64,000 bases of DNA from Galaxea fascicularis (taxonomy: Eukaryota; Cnidaria; Anthozoa; Scleractinia; Euphylliidae), in NCBI GenBank assembly GCA_948470475.1, contig OX419335.1, positions 28,036,191 to 28,100,190 on the forward strand, read 5' to 3'. The position numbers and the translations under genes were made by a program. The notes under the pieces were generated by a model, which saw only the letters and a list, made by a program, of their open reading frames with translations, had not been told where the DNA came from and made no database searches. This document shows positions 48,006-61,000 of this stretch, one piece after another (the stretch's first letter is position 1; every line of letters begins with the position of its first letter).

Positions 48006-49050
48006 CTAGTTTTGAGAGGGCCAATGTTGCGAAAAGATTTAGAATAAGAGTGAGCTAATGGCCTACCGCTATTGTTCTAGATTCCATGCGATTCAATTTT
48101 GCGCCTTTCAATGTCCGCGTGTTGAATGCCAGGAAAAGGGTCCCCATATCCATGGTTATCGAGTATAAAATTGAATTTTTGATATGAAATATTCTGTTTC
48201 ATTTGGAAAAAGGTGGCTACGGTTTGCTGACCCTGCCGCTCTCTGTCTCTCTATAGCTAATGATTATGTCCTGTCTTTTTAATCGAATATTTCATCGTAT
48301 AAACTCTAATGCTTCAAAGGAGGGTATTCTCGGTGTCTTCCCTCACTGTAAGCAAAAGCACAATTTGAAAGTCAAATGACACATACTTCGCTCTCCTGTT
48401 TCAGCAACCCGCATCAATAATCCGTTATGCCAAAAAGTGAGATAGAACGCCGATCTACGCCCGTATTATCTACTTTTTTCTGAGCATGAAATTGATTTGC
48501 CGAAGCAGAGCACAGGACATGTTTATTTCGTATTTTCTGTAAATGCCAGTGGCGCTCACTTCTCAGTACATTATCCGGCGTGATGAAACAGTCTACAGGG
48601 CACCCAACCACCACCCGCACAACCAAATCAGCGTATCCAACGTTTACAAATGCTCATTCCTACGACTATCGTAACTTGGAACAAGTTGTCAATTAATGCT
48701 ATTGTAAATATCCCTTTTCAAATTTATCTAGTTATTGTTATAGCTTATTTTATTATGTAATATACTGAATTGATAATATATATATATATAGTTGTTCGCT
48801 GTTGTTACTTTCTTCATTCAACTACTTCATAATATTCGAGTAGCAAGGCGTTGTGTATCCTTTGGATCCTACTAACTTGTGACTGCATCGTTGGATTTCC
48901 AGCTTCTTCATTCACATTATTAATATAATTTGCTGGTAGCCTGTGAATCATCCTCGGATGATCCGGTGTATGTCCTGTTCCTGAGTGTCCAAACGCCGGG
49001 GAACCCCGCGGCTGACCAATAACTTCACTGATCGCTCTGTTGACAGCAGG
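48006..49050. other. Upstream region, no gene recognised
   Basis: Contains a (TA)n run near 48777-48790. No exon is supported. The first few hundred bases may include the promoter of the exon at 47643-48005. Confidence 0.45.
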
Positions 49051-49053
49051 GTT

Positions 49054-49125
49054 GTCGTGATGGTGCAGTGGTTAGCACACCCGACTAGTAACCAGGGGGA
49101 CGCGGGTTCGATTCCCACAAACTGG
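49054..49125 (+). mobile_element. tRNA-derived SINE head
   Basis: An A-box-like TGGTGCAGTGGTTAG and a B-box GGGTTCGATTCCC are spaced as in a tRNA. The anticodon arm is degenerate and the 3' end lacks acceptor-stem pairing, so I call it a SINE fragment and not a tRNA gene. Confidence 0.65.
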
Positions 49126-49139
49126 AGAAGGGTCTTGGG

Positions 49140-49955
49140 TGACTGTTACATAAATTGGCCTTACGGTGAGGATAATTTAAAGGAGCTCTACGATATTATA
49201 AACAGCCTAGATGACAGCATTAAACTTACCGCTGAAACTAGCTGCGAAGAACTCCCGTTCCTTAATGTGATGATAACAAAAGACAATACTCACCTAACAA
49301 CCGACATTTATTATAAACCGACGGATTCATTCCAATACCTCCCATAAATATCCAGCCATCCGAGGCACACTAAAAATAACATACCATACAACCTGGCTCG
49401 GAGGATATGTATGATTGTTGAGAACCAGGACATAAGGAAACGGCGTCTTCACGATCTCAAGCAGATTCTGCTGAGGAAACAATATCCAGCTGAGATCATT
49501 GATTACGGTGTAAACAAGGCCCTCACCCAAACAACGGAGGAGTTAAGAAGGGTGAGAGAGAAAGCTACCGAAGAAAACCTCCTTTGCCTGGTAACAACTT
49601 ACAATCCCAACAATGCGCAAGTATTCCAGCCGGTCAGGAAAACCCTCCCCATGTTGAATCAAAACTCCTCATTAAAATCTATTATGAACAAGACTAAAGT
49701 AATTCACAGTCAGCGACAACCCAGAAACCTTAAACGGATGCTAACAAACTCCTATTTCTCCAGGCAAAAGGACACCGATCCGGAAGTTAAAATTTGTAGA
49801 ACAAAACGGTGCGGAACATGCCCCTATTTAAAACAGGGTAAGGAATTCACCTTCTCCGCCACGAATGAAACATTTTGGATAAAACACTCGATGAACTGCA
49901 CCTCTACGAACCTGATATACGTAATAACATGTGCAGGATGTGGACATAAGGAACG
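49140..49955 (+). pseudogene. Truncated, frameshifted Penelope-like element
   Basis: Frame one (to about 49347) holds the end of a reverse-transcriptase domain: LPFLNVMITKDN and DIYYKPTDS. After a shift near 49345 the frame continues with HPRHTKNNIPYNLARRIC, a conserved Penelope-like block. It then runs to CRTKRCGTCPYLK and NLIYVITCAGCG, the zinc-finger-like lead-in to the GIY-YIG nuclease. The catalytic part of the polymerase is absent upstream. The frame breaks just before the GIY-YIG core, where SINE-like sequence takes over. Confidence 0.82.
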
Positions 49956-50040
49956 TGGGATCCCGGGTTCAAATCCCCGGACTCAGGGCGAATTTTCTTT
50001 CAATCACTTATTCAGTTTAATATGATTATTTGGGGTGCAC
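49956..50040 (+). mobile_element. SINE fragment (B box plus tail)
   Basis: GGGTTCAAATCCCCGG followed by CTCAGGGCGAATTTTCTTTC and TTCAGTTTAATATGATTATT. The same tail occurs at 50335-50395. The A-box half is missing. Confidence 0.7.
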
Positions 50041-50261
50041 AGGGTCAGGGGCCCTTTCATACACAGTATATATTAATTAAAAATAGCCTGTATCCCTTGT
50101 GGATCCTCCATTGTCATTGACTTCGGTCGTGCATCATGAATTTGATCCTTAGTTGGATTTCAAACGGAGTTATAGGCTTCCCCTACCTTGTCGCCTTGAA
50201 AGAAAAATTCCCCGGGATCCCACGTTCTTTACCACGTAAATCCATCTTCGATTGCCGTGGT

Positions 50262-50397
50262 GCCAGCATGGTTGTCCTGATGGTGTAGTGGTTATCACGC
50301 CCGACTAGTATGCGGGGGGACGTGAGTTCAAATCCCACTCAGGGCGAATTTACTTCAAACATTTATTCAGTTTAATATGATTATTTGGGGTGTACTA
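50262..50397 (+). mobile_element. tRNA-derived SINE
   Basis: The A-box region CTGATGGTGTAGTGGTTATC and the B box GAGTTCAAATCCC are followed by the GGGCGAATTT tail shared with 49956-50040. A short stretch at 50207-50230 is an inverted copy of 49949-49975, so a second fragment of the family lies here in opposite orientation. Confidence 0.75.
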
Positions 50398-50837
50398 TAA
50401 GAATTCTGAGGCTGAAATTTGCGAAATTGTAAGAATTATTTCAGAATAAACCCGAGGCTGGCATTAAGAAAAGCATATAATTTTGTGTGGTACAAATTTA
50501 TAAATACAATTAAAAGTTTTTAACTAAATCGTATAAAATTCTTCCTTCTTTTAAACGGCAAAACTAGCCAAAAAAAACAGCACCAGTAACTGGCTGTGTG
50601 TTCGATGCTAATAACATTTCTGGAAGAGGTTAGGTGTGTTATATCAGGCTTTATTGGCTGCAGTCTGGCTCCAAAATTACTTCAACACCATCAAAGTCAT
50701 GACAGGACAGATAACCTTCTTTTAAAAAATAAGAATCTTTTAGCAGGACGAAACAATTTCATACCAATCACAATACCAATACCAATCTACAGAACCCCCT
50801 CGGTCAGGACCAAATGAGAACATCAACTCTATAATGA

Positions 50838-51510
50838 GGGTCCAACATGGGCTTTTTCAATCCCGCATCCCGCCGTTATTTTTGATTAGATCCCACCGGC
50901 CCCATCCCGCCCTACTCGGAATGTCTATGCCGATCCCACCTGGTTAGAGATGCAGTTCTCCTCGTAACGTCAACGTTTTAAGGAAATTATTAACTCATAT
51001 AACTATTATATCGTAATCACAAACGAGGACGTTAATGAGAAGCGTATACAGCATACGTGTTGAAGTCGTTTGCGCGGCGCTTTGTATAGGTGAGACACCA
51101 AAGCCGCGAGCGAAAACTCCACTCACGGTATTTGGAACCTAACCGGGTGGCCACTAATTATCGATAAAGGGATGAAAAGCTCCAAAGTTTTCCACTTAGA
51201 GGACCAAAATCAACGGTGACCTGTACTTTGATCGGTGGAATGTGACTTGCAAAATAGAGGGAGGTTTGAAGTAAAATGCGTTTCGCCTTTTGCGTGATCC
51301 CTGTGTCTGTAATATAAGCTCCTCTTCAACGACCATGTAGAAACAAAGTTCACACTGACACATTAGTAAGAGAGGACGTGTGGTCTTCTATTTTATCCGT
51401 CCCGCATCCCACCCGTCAGAATAAGCAAATCCCACCCCCGCCGAAGTATTTTTATCCCGCATCCTGCCCCTTAAAATTTCTTGCATCCCGCCAAATCCAT
51501 GTTAGACCCC
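50838..51510. mobile_element. MITE-like element with TCCCGC-rich ends
   Basis: GGGTCCAACATGG at the left and the inverted CCATGTTAGACCCC at the right bound about 670 bp. Both ends carry repeated ATCCCGCATCC motifs. The interior has no coding capacity. No clear target duplication was seen. Confidence 0.6.
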
Positions 51511-52640
51511 ATATAACTGTATCATTTTTTTCAGTTGCCACGCACATCTCATGATACCTCTTATTTCATTGGTTGTTATTAACACGAAGCTCCATTGTTT
51601 CAGGGCTAGGGTCCATTATTTCTGTTGTTTGTTTTCTCAGCCTATCCTGTGACTTGTTCCGAGAGCTGCGTGACGCCTCATGTTTTGCCTCGATACAAAT
51701 CAGTGGTGAGTTCAGTAATGTGCCATATTTCGCATCACGAAATGTTTGCAAAAGGAAACATCATCGACTTAGAAAAAAAAACGACAACAAAAGAAAACAA
51801 GGGACCTCTGGACCTATGATTAAACAACAATCAAAGATACGGCAATTATACGAAAGACCTTCCCATGTCTCTTTTATTGGAGTAAGTTACAAAGCATACT
51901 GAATGACCTAAATACCTTCAAGTTTATATAAATTCTACGTTACAAAAGGTTCGCTGAAAGGTTAAATAATGCCTCAAATATTGTTATACAAATTACACGT
52001 TATTTGAATATGATAAAATTGTAGCTGTTAAGTCCTCAATATACGGAAAGCCTAGTTTTTATACTTGACAGGGCCTGAAGTGCCCTGGTTTCCACGTGTG
52101 ACTGGTACACAGGTAATTTTTCGAAGACGAGCTGATGAAAAGTACGTGTTGTTTTCAAACAACTCGAAAAGAACCATGATCAATTCCTGAAGAAAGCAAA
52201 AAAACATTTTTCCTCGTAGAAGTTTCAGTTGACAGAGTTTGAGACAAGTGTTGTACAATTTCGCGCCTGTTTCCCGTTCTCCCAACCGTATTCATAGGTC
52301 TTCGTGACGATTCAAAGAAAATTCAAACTCTATCTACAGCCAATAATAATTTCCATTACATTACATTTCCATCCCACTTGACGAGTCCACTTTCATCTGG
52401 CTAGTTACTGATGGCAAAGACGTATTCGTCGTCCATTTTGAGCGTAAATGAACTGAAATGTTCACTACTCTCATTTTCGCAAAGTGGGCAACAATAGAGT
52501 GGTTTTACTTTACTTGGTCTAGAGTTGAAAATTTTAAAACTAACTTGAATTACTCGTAGAAAAAGAAAGAAGAGAAAAAGCTTCGTGTATGAAAACTCGC
52601 ACTTTGGACTGGAAAAATCGCTCGATTAAGCCCTTGGATT
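51511..52640. other. Intergenic, no gene recognised
   Basis: Short frames on both strands lack domain character. No repeat or RNA gene was recognised. Confidence 0.45.
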
Positions 52641-53550
52641 GGGAAGGGAAGGCTCTTGTAAAAGAAGTTTCTTGATTTGAACTCTGAATATTCAATTTGA
52701 AACAATTTAGAGAAACCATTCCACTTAAGCAAACGTGGCTTTTTTGCAGTGCGCAATTATTTCAGCGCGAGATTTGAAATCCGCGGCACATAAAAAAGGA
52801 TCGGTTACGATTAAGATCATTGCCGTATCTTGGAAAGGGAGGAGTGAAATTTGCCTTCCATTGTCATTCATATACGCAAAGGGTAGGCTCTTGTAAAAGA
52901 AGTTTCTTAATTTGAACTCTGAATATTCTGTCCATCTCCTTCTCGAAAAAAGCCACTGCGATTAGATAGATTTCTGAATGAAGCGGTAATTTGAAAGGGA
53001 GGTGTGACATTTGCCATTCATTGTCATTCATATACGCAAAGGGAAAACTCTTGTGAAAGTTTCTTAATATGTTTTAATATGTAAATACTGAATATTCACT
53101 TTGAAACAGATCAAAGAAACCATTCAATTAAAGCACACACGGCAGTTCTTGTGGTATTTATGCAGAGCGAGATATGAATCTGTATGAACCGAACGGAATA
53201 TGCAGTCCAAAGTTTTGCGTAATTTATTCAGCGCGAGATTTGAAACTGCATGCTTTCACTTGGAGTCAAACTTATATCGAGAGAAGAGAACCAAACCTAT
53301 AATTACGAAACCTATAATATGTAAATACTGAATATTCACTTTAAACAGTTCAAAGAAACCATTCAATTAAAGCACACGCGGTGGTTCTTGTGGTATTTAT
53401 GCAGAGCGAGATATGAATCTGTATGAACCGAACGGAATATGTAGTCCAAAGTTTTGCGTAATTTATTCAGCGCGAGATTTGAAATCCGCATGCTTTTACT
53501 GAGTCAAACTTATATCGAGAGAATTGAACCAAACCTATAATTACAGCCGG
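52640..53550. repeat. Degenerate tandem repeat, unit about 235 bp
   Basis: Two clear units at about 53077-53316 and 53317-53550 share CCATTCAATTAAAGCACAC, GCAGAGCGAGATATGAATCT and TCCAAAGTTTTGCGTAATTT. Older pieces of the unit (CTCTTGTAAAAGAAGTTTCTT, GAACTCTGAATATTC) occur at 52650-52700 and 52885-52930. Confidence 0.82.
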
Positions 53551-55032
53551 AAAATTGCGCCTGAATGTCATGGAATCGCCAGTCTGTAGCTTGGTAAACT
53601 AAGATAGTGTTTTTTTAAGAGATCGAAATGTAATTCGGAGCGAGGCGATATTCGCTAACATTGCTAGGTTTCCTCGTAAGGAAGCCTATTAAATGTAATT
53701 CGGAGTCGAAGCGACATGCAGTGTCCTGACCACCCACCCCAGCGCAGCTATTCTCATCATTCCCTAATGGTACTCTTATCCTCCCCCCGGGAATGTTTTT
53801 TGACGCTTCGCTTTCTCCGAGCCGTTCAAAATTCCCGCAAGTACAGCGATCGGAAATTTTTGAATCTACGCGGCATTTAGCCTGCCATTGTCCCCACCGC
53901 TCATGCGATTGTTTAAAAATAACCTTTTATGGTCATTTCAGCACCTGTTAACAATAGCTTTTGTTTACCAATCTGAGCCACTTTTCTTGATACGGCTATG
54001 AAACAATTTTTAACAATTTCTCCTTCTTGCTTTTGAAATTGGTAAGACTTTTTTCTACGTCTTCGTTCTCCCAGTCTGGTGAAAACTGAGTCCCCTAAAT
54101 TTCCAAAACTTTCCCCCATTTTATAAAAACATTTTCAAAAAAACGAGGGAAAAAGTTTTTAATGACGCCATCTGTGCATCTATCCCCTGGTAGATCATAA
54201 GTAAGAAACAATCAAAATGCATGCATAGTGCAGCTTATTGAATAAAGCGTAACAGTCAAACACATACGTAAGAATACAAAGGAAATGGTGCAGTGTATAG
54301 TTGCTGGTAATTACTATTACACTAACTTCTATTTCACGGGTTAAGTAAAATCATTCTATCGGCACTATCAGGAGTCACACTGATAAACCATAATTATAAA
54401 CATTTTAGTCGCTGAGAGCTGTTGATGTAGCAAATTGTTACCAACAGTGCGAAAGACAACACAACGACTAGCGCTGAAACGGAGTAAATTTGCTCGATGA
54501 CTCGAGTGGGGTGAGCGTAAAGTGTTCCGTGCCCCTTCACCCCCTTTCGACGCCAGCCACTTGGGTTACCAGGCTTGCATGTCACTATAGTCAGCATAAA
54601 CGAAGTGCCTGAGCAAAGAAGACGGGTTTTGAACCCAACGGAAGCATCAAGAGAACAAGATACCATTGCTTTTCGGGCCGTATAACATGAAATATACTTC
54701 TTACTTAATACGAGATGTTCCGCTTCCACCTTTACGTCTGATATGTGACAAACGTTTTAAGGTACAAAATATTTATCTGAGTCTAACTAGTCGTTAAAAC
54801 GGTCGAACTTTGAAAATTGCTACAACTACTCGTACTACGTTAACTTTACCCAACGAATTAATTTCTCCGAGAGAACGAAGTCTAGCCTTGGACTGTGACC
54901 GACGGTGAAACCCCACTTCTTTGTTTAACGAGATGTCGAGGATGACTTGACCGCAAAAAAATTCGAAAGAGAGAACGACCTCCCATTTAAAACCTCTAAC
55001 GAATCAACTTATGTCTAAAGCGAGTCGCACAC
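53551..55032. other. 3' flank of the flippase gene
   Basis: A minus-strand frame at 54394-54729 (111 codons) ends with one hydrophobic membrane-like stretch. It has no recognised domain and could be 3' UTR of the ATP8B-like gene. A short hairpin, AGGTTTCCTCGTAAGGAAGCC, lies near 53668. Confidence 0.4.
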
Positions 55033-58000
55033 TCACTTTGTATCTACTGATGTATTCTTACTTCGAGTCGTAACAATTTTACCGAACCCTTCTTGATGAG
55101 CGAAGGCGTAACTCGAGCGCTTGGAGCTCCGCCTGCGAACCAGCCGCGGCTTGAACTCTACAAGGGGTGTACTTGATCGCAGTCTCTTGTGCGCCTCTTG
55201 TCGCCTCACTGTGTCACTAAGTGAAGGAAACAGTTCGTTTTGAATGAAGTAGTATGACAAACGAGGCACGACTGTTACAGCCAAGACCAGAAACAAACAG
55301 AACCAGAACGCGCCATTTCCATAAACCTCAAACTGCATGCCGTAGTAATGTCCCTGGGGAAAGAGATTGAAGACAAACTCTGCGTAGAAGACGAAGTAGA
55401 AGACGAAGTAAAACAAGATGCTTCCCCAGATGAAAAAGTGATTTATCCACGTCCAGTACTGCGTCAGAAATGAGATCTAACAAACACAATGAAACAGAAG
55501 TTGTGGATAGAATCAGAGAGGCGGAGAGCTTCAGTGAAAACAATATACATGGGACTGAGTAAAAAGGGAGCTTTGTATTACCCGCGCCTTGTATTATCGT
55601 ATTCCCGCTAACGCTATTTCGCCGCTCCTAATCTTGTGAAACCCAGAGGACATTCTGAATTATTTACTACTTTAGGGTTGTTTTGGCGTCTCTTCCCCAT
55701 TTCCCTCGCATTTTACCTTCGGATGAGCACTCCCAGCAACTATGCAGTAGCAGTATGCGAAGCGCCTTGGTTTAAGGTCGCTTGTACTGAATTAACCCTT
55801 TCACCCCTAAGAGTGATCAACGTTTAATTTCTCCTTACAGAAACACTGCTCAGTCAAACAAAAAAGGTTGTGAGAAAAGAGGAAGTGATCAACAAGTAAC
55901 AAAGGTCTTGATTGTTTAACAAATTCTCCTCATCATTACCGGAGAAAATGTATGGAAAACAGTATGGAGAATATACATTCTGATATTGCGGTTTTAAGGG
56001 TTAAAAGTGTCAAAATATAGTGTCACTGTCTCCATATATGGGCATAACAAAAGGTAGTTGTTGACGGGATAGCTTGCAGAGGCGGATCGAAAGCTAAACA
56101 CAAGGGGGTGTGGGGTGTGGAAAGGTCTCTGCGCCTTGGCATTGCGTGTCTTGATTCTCGTGTAAATAAAGCTCCCAGAACTAAGTTCCACTGTCGTAAG
56201 ATTATGCCCTCACCTCGATGTTAACAACCACCACCAAAACGGCTGCGACCACAGTGCCAAAGAAAGACACGGAAGAGGTTTCCAAACCATCATTGACTAT
56301 TTCATTCTTGAAAGCACCGAACGACAGAAAGAAGATGGCTAAGGATGTCAGAGTGCCGTACAACAAACTCAGGAAGAAGATCTTCTTGTTGAACAATTGG
56401 TTCGTCTGACCAGGTATGTACAAACGCGGATACTTGTTACAGCTCTTATCCGAAACGTCCTGGAATCAATAGCACGTACCAGTCAGAAGGGCTCGTATTC
56501 TAAGTACGGCCACTGGGAAAAAAAAAACACCCTATCGTGTCATACATAAAGAAATTTTGTCACCATTGCGGCTATCCGATGAACATTGTATGCGATCGAC
56601 CTGCTCAGTTTGATCTTCAGTCTGTCTCTATTTTAGGAATTTCTAGTTGAACCGCGCCGTTTTCTATCGGTTTTTTTTCCCACAGCACGAGGAGCAGGGC
56701 ACGGGGCTACCTTGCTGTCAACGTTTGCATAAATTATCCATTTCGGGCTCCGGTGCGGAATCTGAGGAAACAGGGTGTATGCTTACTATCATTTTCCAGT
56801 GGCGCCCTTTCAATATTTGGTTCCATTTGATAGCAACAAGATATAAACTGACTAAGCTCATGTGCGCGTTTCTGATATCTCCTCCAGAAATCATTTCGGG
56901 CCCAAGAACCAGTTTTCAAGTCGGTTTTCTGGTAGTTGCGACTAGCTTTTTAGATTGATTTTCCCAGTCTGTTTCTCAATTTTAATAGTGTGACTTCTTA
57001 AAAAAGGTGTTAAAAATATTAGAAATCAACGGAATTTCTGGTAATGAACCTAGTCCACGTGAAAAAGTTTTTCGAGCTCGAAACGTATTCGGGACTCTTG
57101 AGAAACGTGCGCCTGGTCATTTAAGTGCACATGAAGTAAAAGATTAATGTTTGCTTATTTGAAAGGCCTTAATGGCACTTTCTTTTTTTGAAAGATTTTT
57201 TTTCGTTCCCGAGATATTCAACTTTTTGCTTGAAAATTGATGACGTTACAAGTGGTTCAATTAAGAATATAAATCATAAAATCAAGAATACAACTGGAAA
57301 TATTTCAGTGATACCTTTCACACTTGACACGAGCAATACACGTCAGGTAACATACAAAATGATACCCACTGCAATGTTACCATGACAACACTCTAGACTC
57401 CAGGCCTTGTTTGCCAAGAACCAAATATCTCCATTTTTGACCACATGAGGAGTGACAGATGGTCCTACTTGAAACACACGTGATGCCCGCATTACCTTAC
57501 ATCTCCTGGCTAGCTCATCGTAGGTGAACAATGCTTGATTAACACTAAAACTGGGAAAGTGATTCCCGCATGAAAGAGACCGGGAAGCAGAACTGTTGCC
57601 ATGGTAACAGCACAGTGGGTGTCATTTTGTATTTTACCTGATGTACATTACTGGTGCCAAGTTTGAATGACGTCACTCAAATATTTCCAGATATATTCTT
57701 GATTTTGTGATTTATATTCTTACTTGAACCACTTGCGATGTCATCAAGTTTTAAGCAAAAACTTGAATATCTCGGGAATGAAAGAAGATCTTTCAAAAAA
57801 GAAAGTGCCATTCTTACTCACCTGCAAAGGCTTTCAAATAAGCAAACATTTTTTTACTTCATATGCACTTAAACATAATTCCTACCTGATCAAGAACAGC
57901 TAAAAACACGACAGGAGCGGAGGTAAAAAAAACGTTATAAAATGAGATAAACCATGCATCATACAGTGTCTGAAAGAAGAACATAATAGAATCTGTTAAC

Positions 58001-61000
58001 AGCTACTGCAAATTCAATACTTCAAGTATATATGGTCCCCTACACTATCTCATAGTCTACTTGAGGTTAATGAATCACGTGATTTGGTGTTTATAAAGCG
58101 ACAGGGTCCATTGGAAGAAAACACAAGCATTGATCAACCCGTAACTTTTTTCTGTATACCTTGTAAGTTTACCGCAACTTTCACCTTAAAGGTCAAATGT
58201 TTAGCTGCAAATCCGAAAAGCCAGGGTTTGCAAGTTTTGACGGAACTTGGAAGTAAAAAAATACTGATGATAATAATAAAATAATAATAATAATAATAAT
58301 AATAGTCTTCCGTTTACGCAACAACGCACTGGCCTGAAAGATTTTCAGTGCATAGAAATTTTTCCTTGAGTAACTTCTCCAAGTAGTATATGAGCCTGTA
58401 TCCCATAGATCAGATCGCGAGGTCGCTCATATCCAGGCATAAACTGTATGATGTTTGCGGAAGTAAGATGATTCTTGATGGCAGTTTGCAAGTTAAGTTA
58501 ACCTGCAACAAAACAAGTAGCAAGGAGGTTTGATGTTGTCCAAAGAGATCACGAGTGCAATTTGCCTTACCTGTGCGGAAAAACCTGTGTAAAATGCGTA
58601 CCAAAGTTGACATAAGGTGAATGCGAAATTCTTGTAGAAAAAGTAGTTTAAAAATTTACTCATTCGAAAGTACGACCACCGTCCGTGGACAAGAAGGAGC
58701 CGTTGAAGATATGTGAACAAATTATTAAGGAATTGCACGGGGAAAAAAACTGCTTAGACTGCTCGATAAGTAAACAGGCAACACAGCAAGAAAGTAACAA
58801 ACACAACGTCGTCAAAATCTCAAATCTCAAATCTCACAGTTTTCTGCAAACGTCCAGACTTAAAACTCAGTTTAAAAACCAACCCCAAATATAGGCAACG
58901 AGTCTACTCCAGTGACCTCTGGGGCTAGTTGAGCCTTGAAGTTGTAGTATAATTATTCAAGATTCAAATACCCTTGGCATAAACACTTAATATTTTACAC
59001 CGCCAAATCGTGTTTAAAGTTGAGAAAAGGATATTTAAATTGAGCAAAGGAGAAATCACTGGCTAACACGGCCTGCATTCCTTCCTGGCCACTTATTCCA
59101 ACACCTATGTGGGCAGCTGTAGGGATAAGAAAAATACAACCAAAAAGTTTATAAATTTGCTTTGACAGGAAATCACGTTAATACCTCAGCACCCTTGCAA
59201 TCGCCAACTCTATCAAGAGGGTGGACACAGTCAACCATCAGCTTTACTCTTCTACACCCCCCTCCCCATGCTCCTCACCCCTTGGACCCCACCCCGCGAC
59301 AACAAACCACGAACTGGTCACGTGAACTTTAGTGAGAGTACATGAGCACTGTTGCGTTATAGTTTTGCTCAGTTGATTTTGTCGGATGAACTTTGAACTC
59401 AGTCGAGATTGAGAATGGTGTTTATCGTAAGGCTTACTTCCAAGCTGTGAAACTCTTGAGGGTAGCTATTAAAGTCATTGTTGGTGTCATCGTTCTGGTT
59501 TAAATTCTCTCCACTCACTCTAAGTTAAATTCTGAGTAAAACGGAGGCTTTCTAGGTTACTGTCCGTGGAATATCCATCGTAGCGAGATGTGGGGGAATC
59601 AGGAGAACAACGAAATAAAAAGCAAACGTTATGGAAAAACAACAGCAACATGCACCCAAACTACGAGATGGCCAAACCTTCCTAAGAAAGACTGACGACC
59701 GTCACAGCTTTCATAAAGTCTTAGGACATTACTGTATTCCTAACAAAAATCGTACCTTTAATCATGCTTACGTCATTGGCTCCGTCTCCAATGGCTAAAG
59801 TCACAGCATTTAGATTGTTTTTAACCAACTGTACAACCAACGCCTACAAAACAGTCAAAACATCAGCACTAGATTTGACCTTTCCTTAAAACTCTTTCCG
59901 GGATAGATTTCGCACTTGAACCGCAGCCTGGATTGCTCAATTCGGAAAGCACCATACTGCCGTTATGTTTGGGTCGGTGTCAGAGTTTCCGTCGATCGCA
60001 TTGTTTCCACATGCATGCATCGATCGACCGTTGCGGCCATCGGTTGTGAAAGGAAAAACGACGAAAAAAGTGGCAGGCGTCGGGTATAAATCAAAATATG
60101 GATCGAATTCAATCGCCCGGAGACGTGGCTGGCTCGAATTCGCGCGCCACGACCTGGTTATCAGGGGAGGTGAAAGAATCCACACATTGGCCTTGTTTCA
60201 CAGGTTGTTTCACAGGTTGTTTCACAGGTTGGTGCTTCACATATAGGGTAACCTCATTGCGCCTTCCCCCCTAGGACAGAATTGTCCAAGATATATTGCT
60301 ATGAACTAGCTGAACTATGAAGTGAGACGCAAAGCGTGCGGCATACTATGCGATTCGAAAGTTTCAATCAGTATCTACAAGTGTAACTAATCAAAACAAG
60401 TTATTGATCAGGACTCCATATGACACTGTTTGCAGTGCCGAACAAGGTTGCATTCACAGCTAAATCTGTGGTTGACACGGATTTATAGCTGAGTGAAGAA
60501 ATGTAAGAAATTGTGACTGTGCGATTAAAATGAAAGCTAATGCGAAGTAAATTCATACGTGCAGCCATAATTGTTTTTATTTTTAGAGATCATGTAAGAG
60601 ATCCGGCTATCCTTAAATATGAACCCGCTCAGGCAAAAGCTGCTGAGCTGTACTTTCCTGTTGCACCGTTTGGTATCAGTACTGTATAAGGTGGTTTTAA
60701 CTTTCGAGTTTGTGGATGAAATCCTAAAATTCTAAGATGGAATGAAAGTAATTCAGCACTGTGCTCTTATCTGTGGTGTTGTTTGTTCAAATTTTTCAGT
60801 AATACTTTTCACGACTGATAAACACACTCAGACAAACAACGTGACCTTGGAGGTTTACTCCATATGAATCTATCGGTAAGAAACGAAATAGTTACCTTCT
60901 GAAGAGGGGTGACTCTGCAGCAGATCACAGCTTTACACAGGCAAGCCAAAGACAAGAATTCCTTCTCCAAACTTTCGTGAAGTGCAAACGCCTACATTGA

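Noticed and set aside
54394..54729. Small membrane protein gene
   Set aside because: One hydrophobic stretch near the C-terminus, but no domain, weak start context, and it lies just past the flippase stop, so 3' UTR is as likely.
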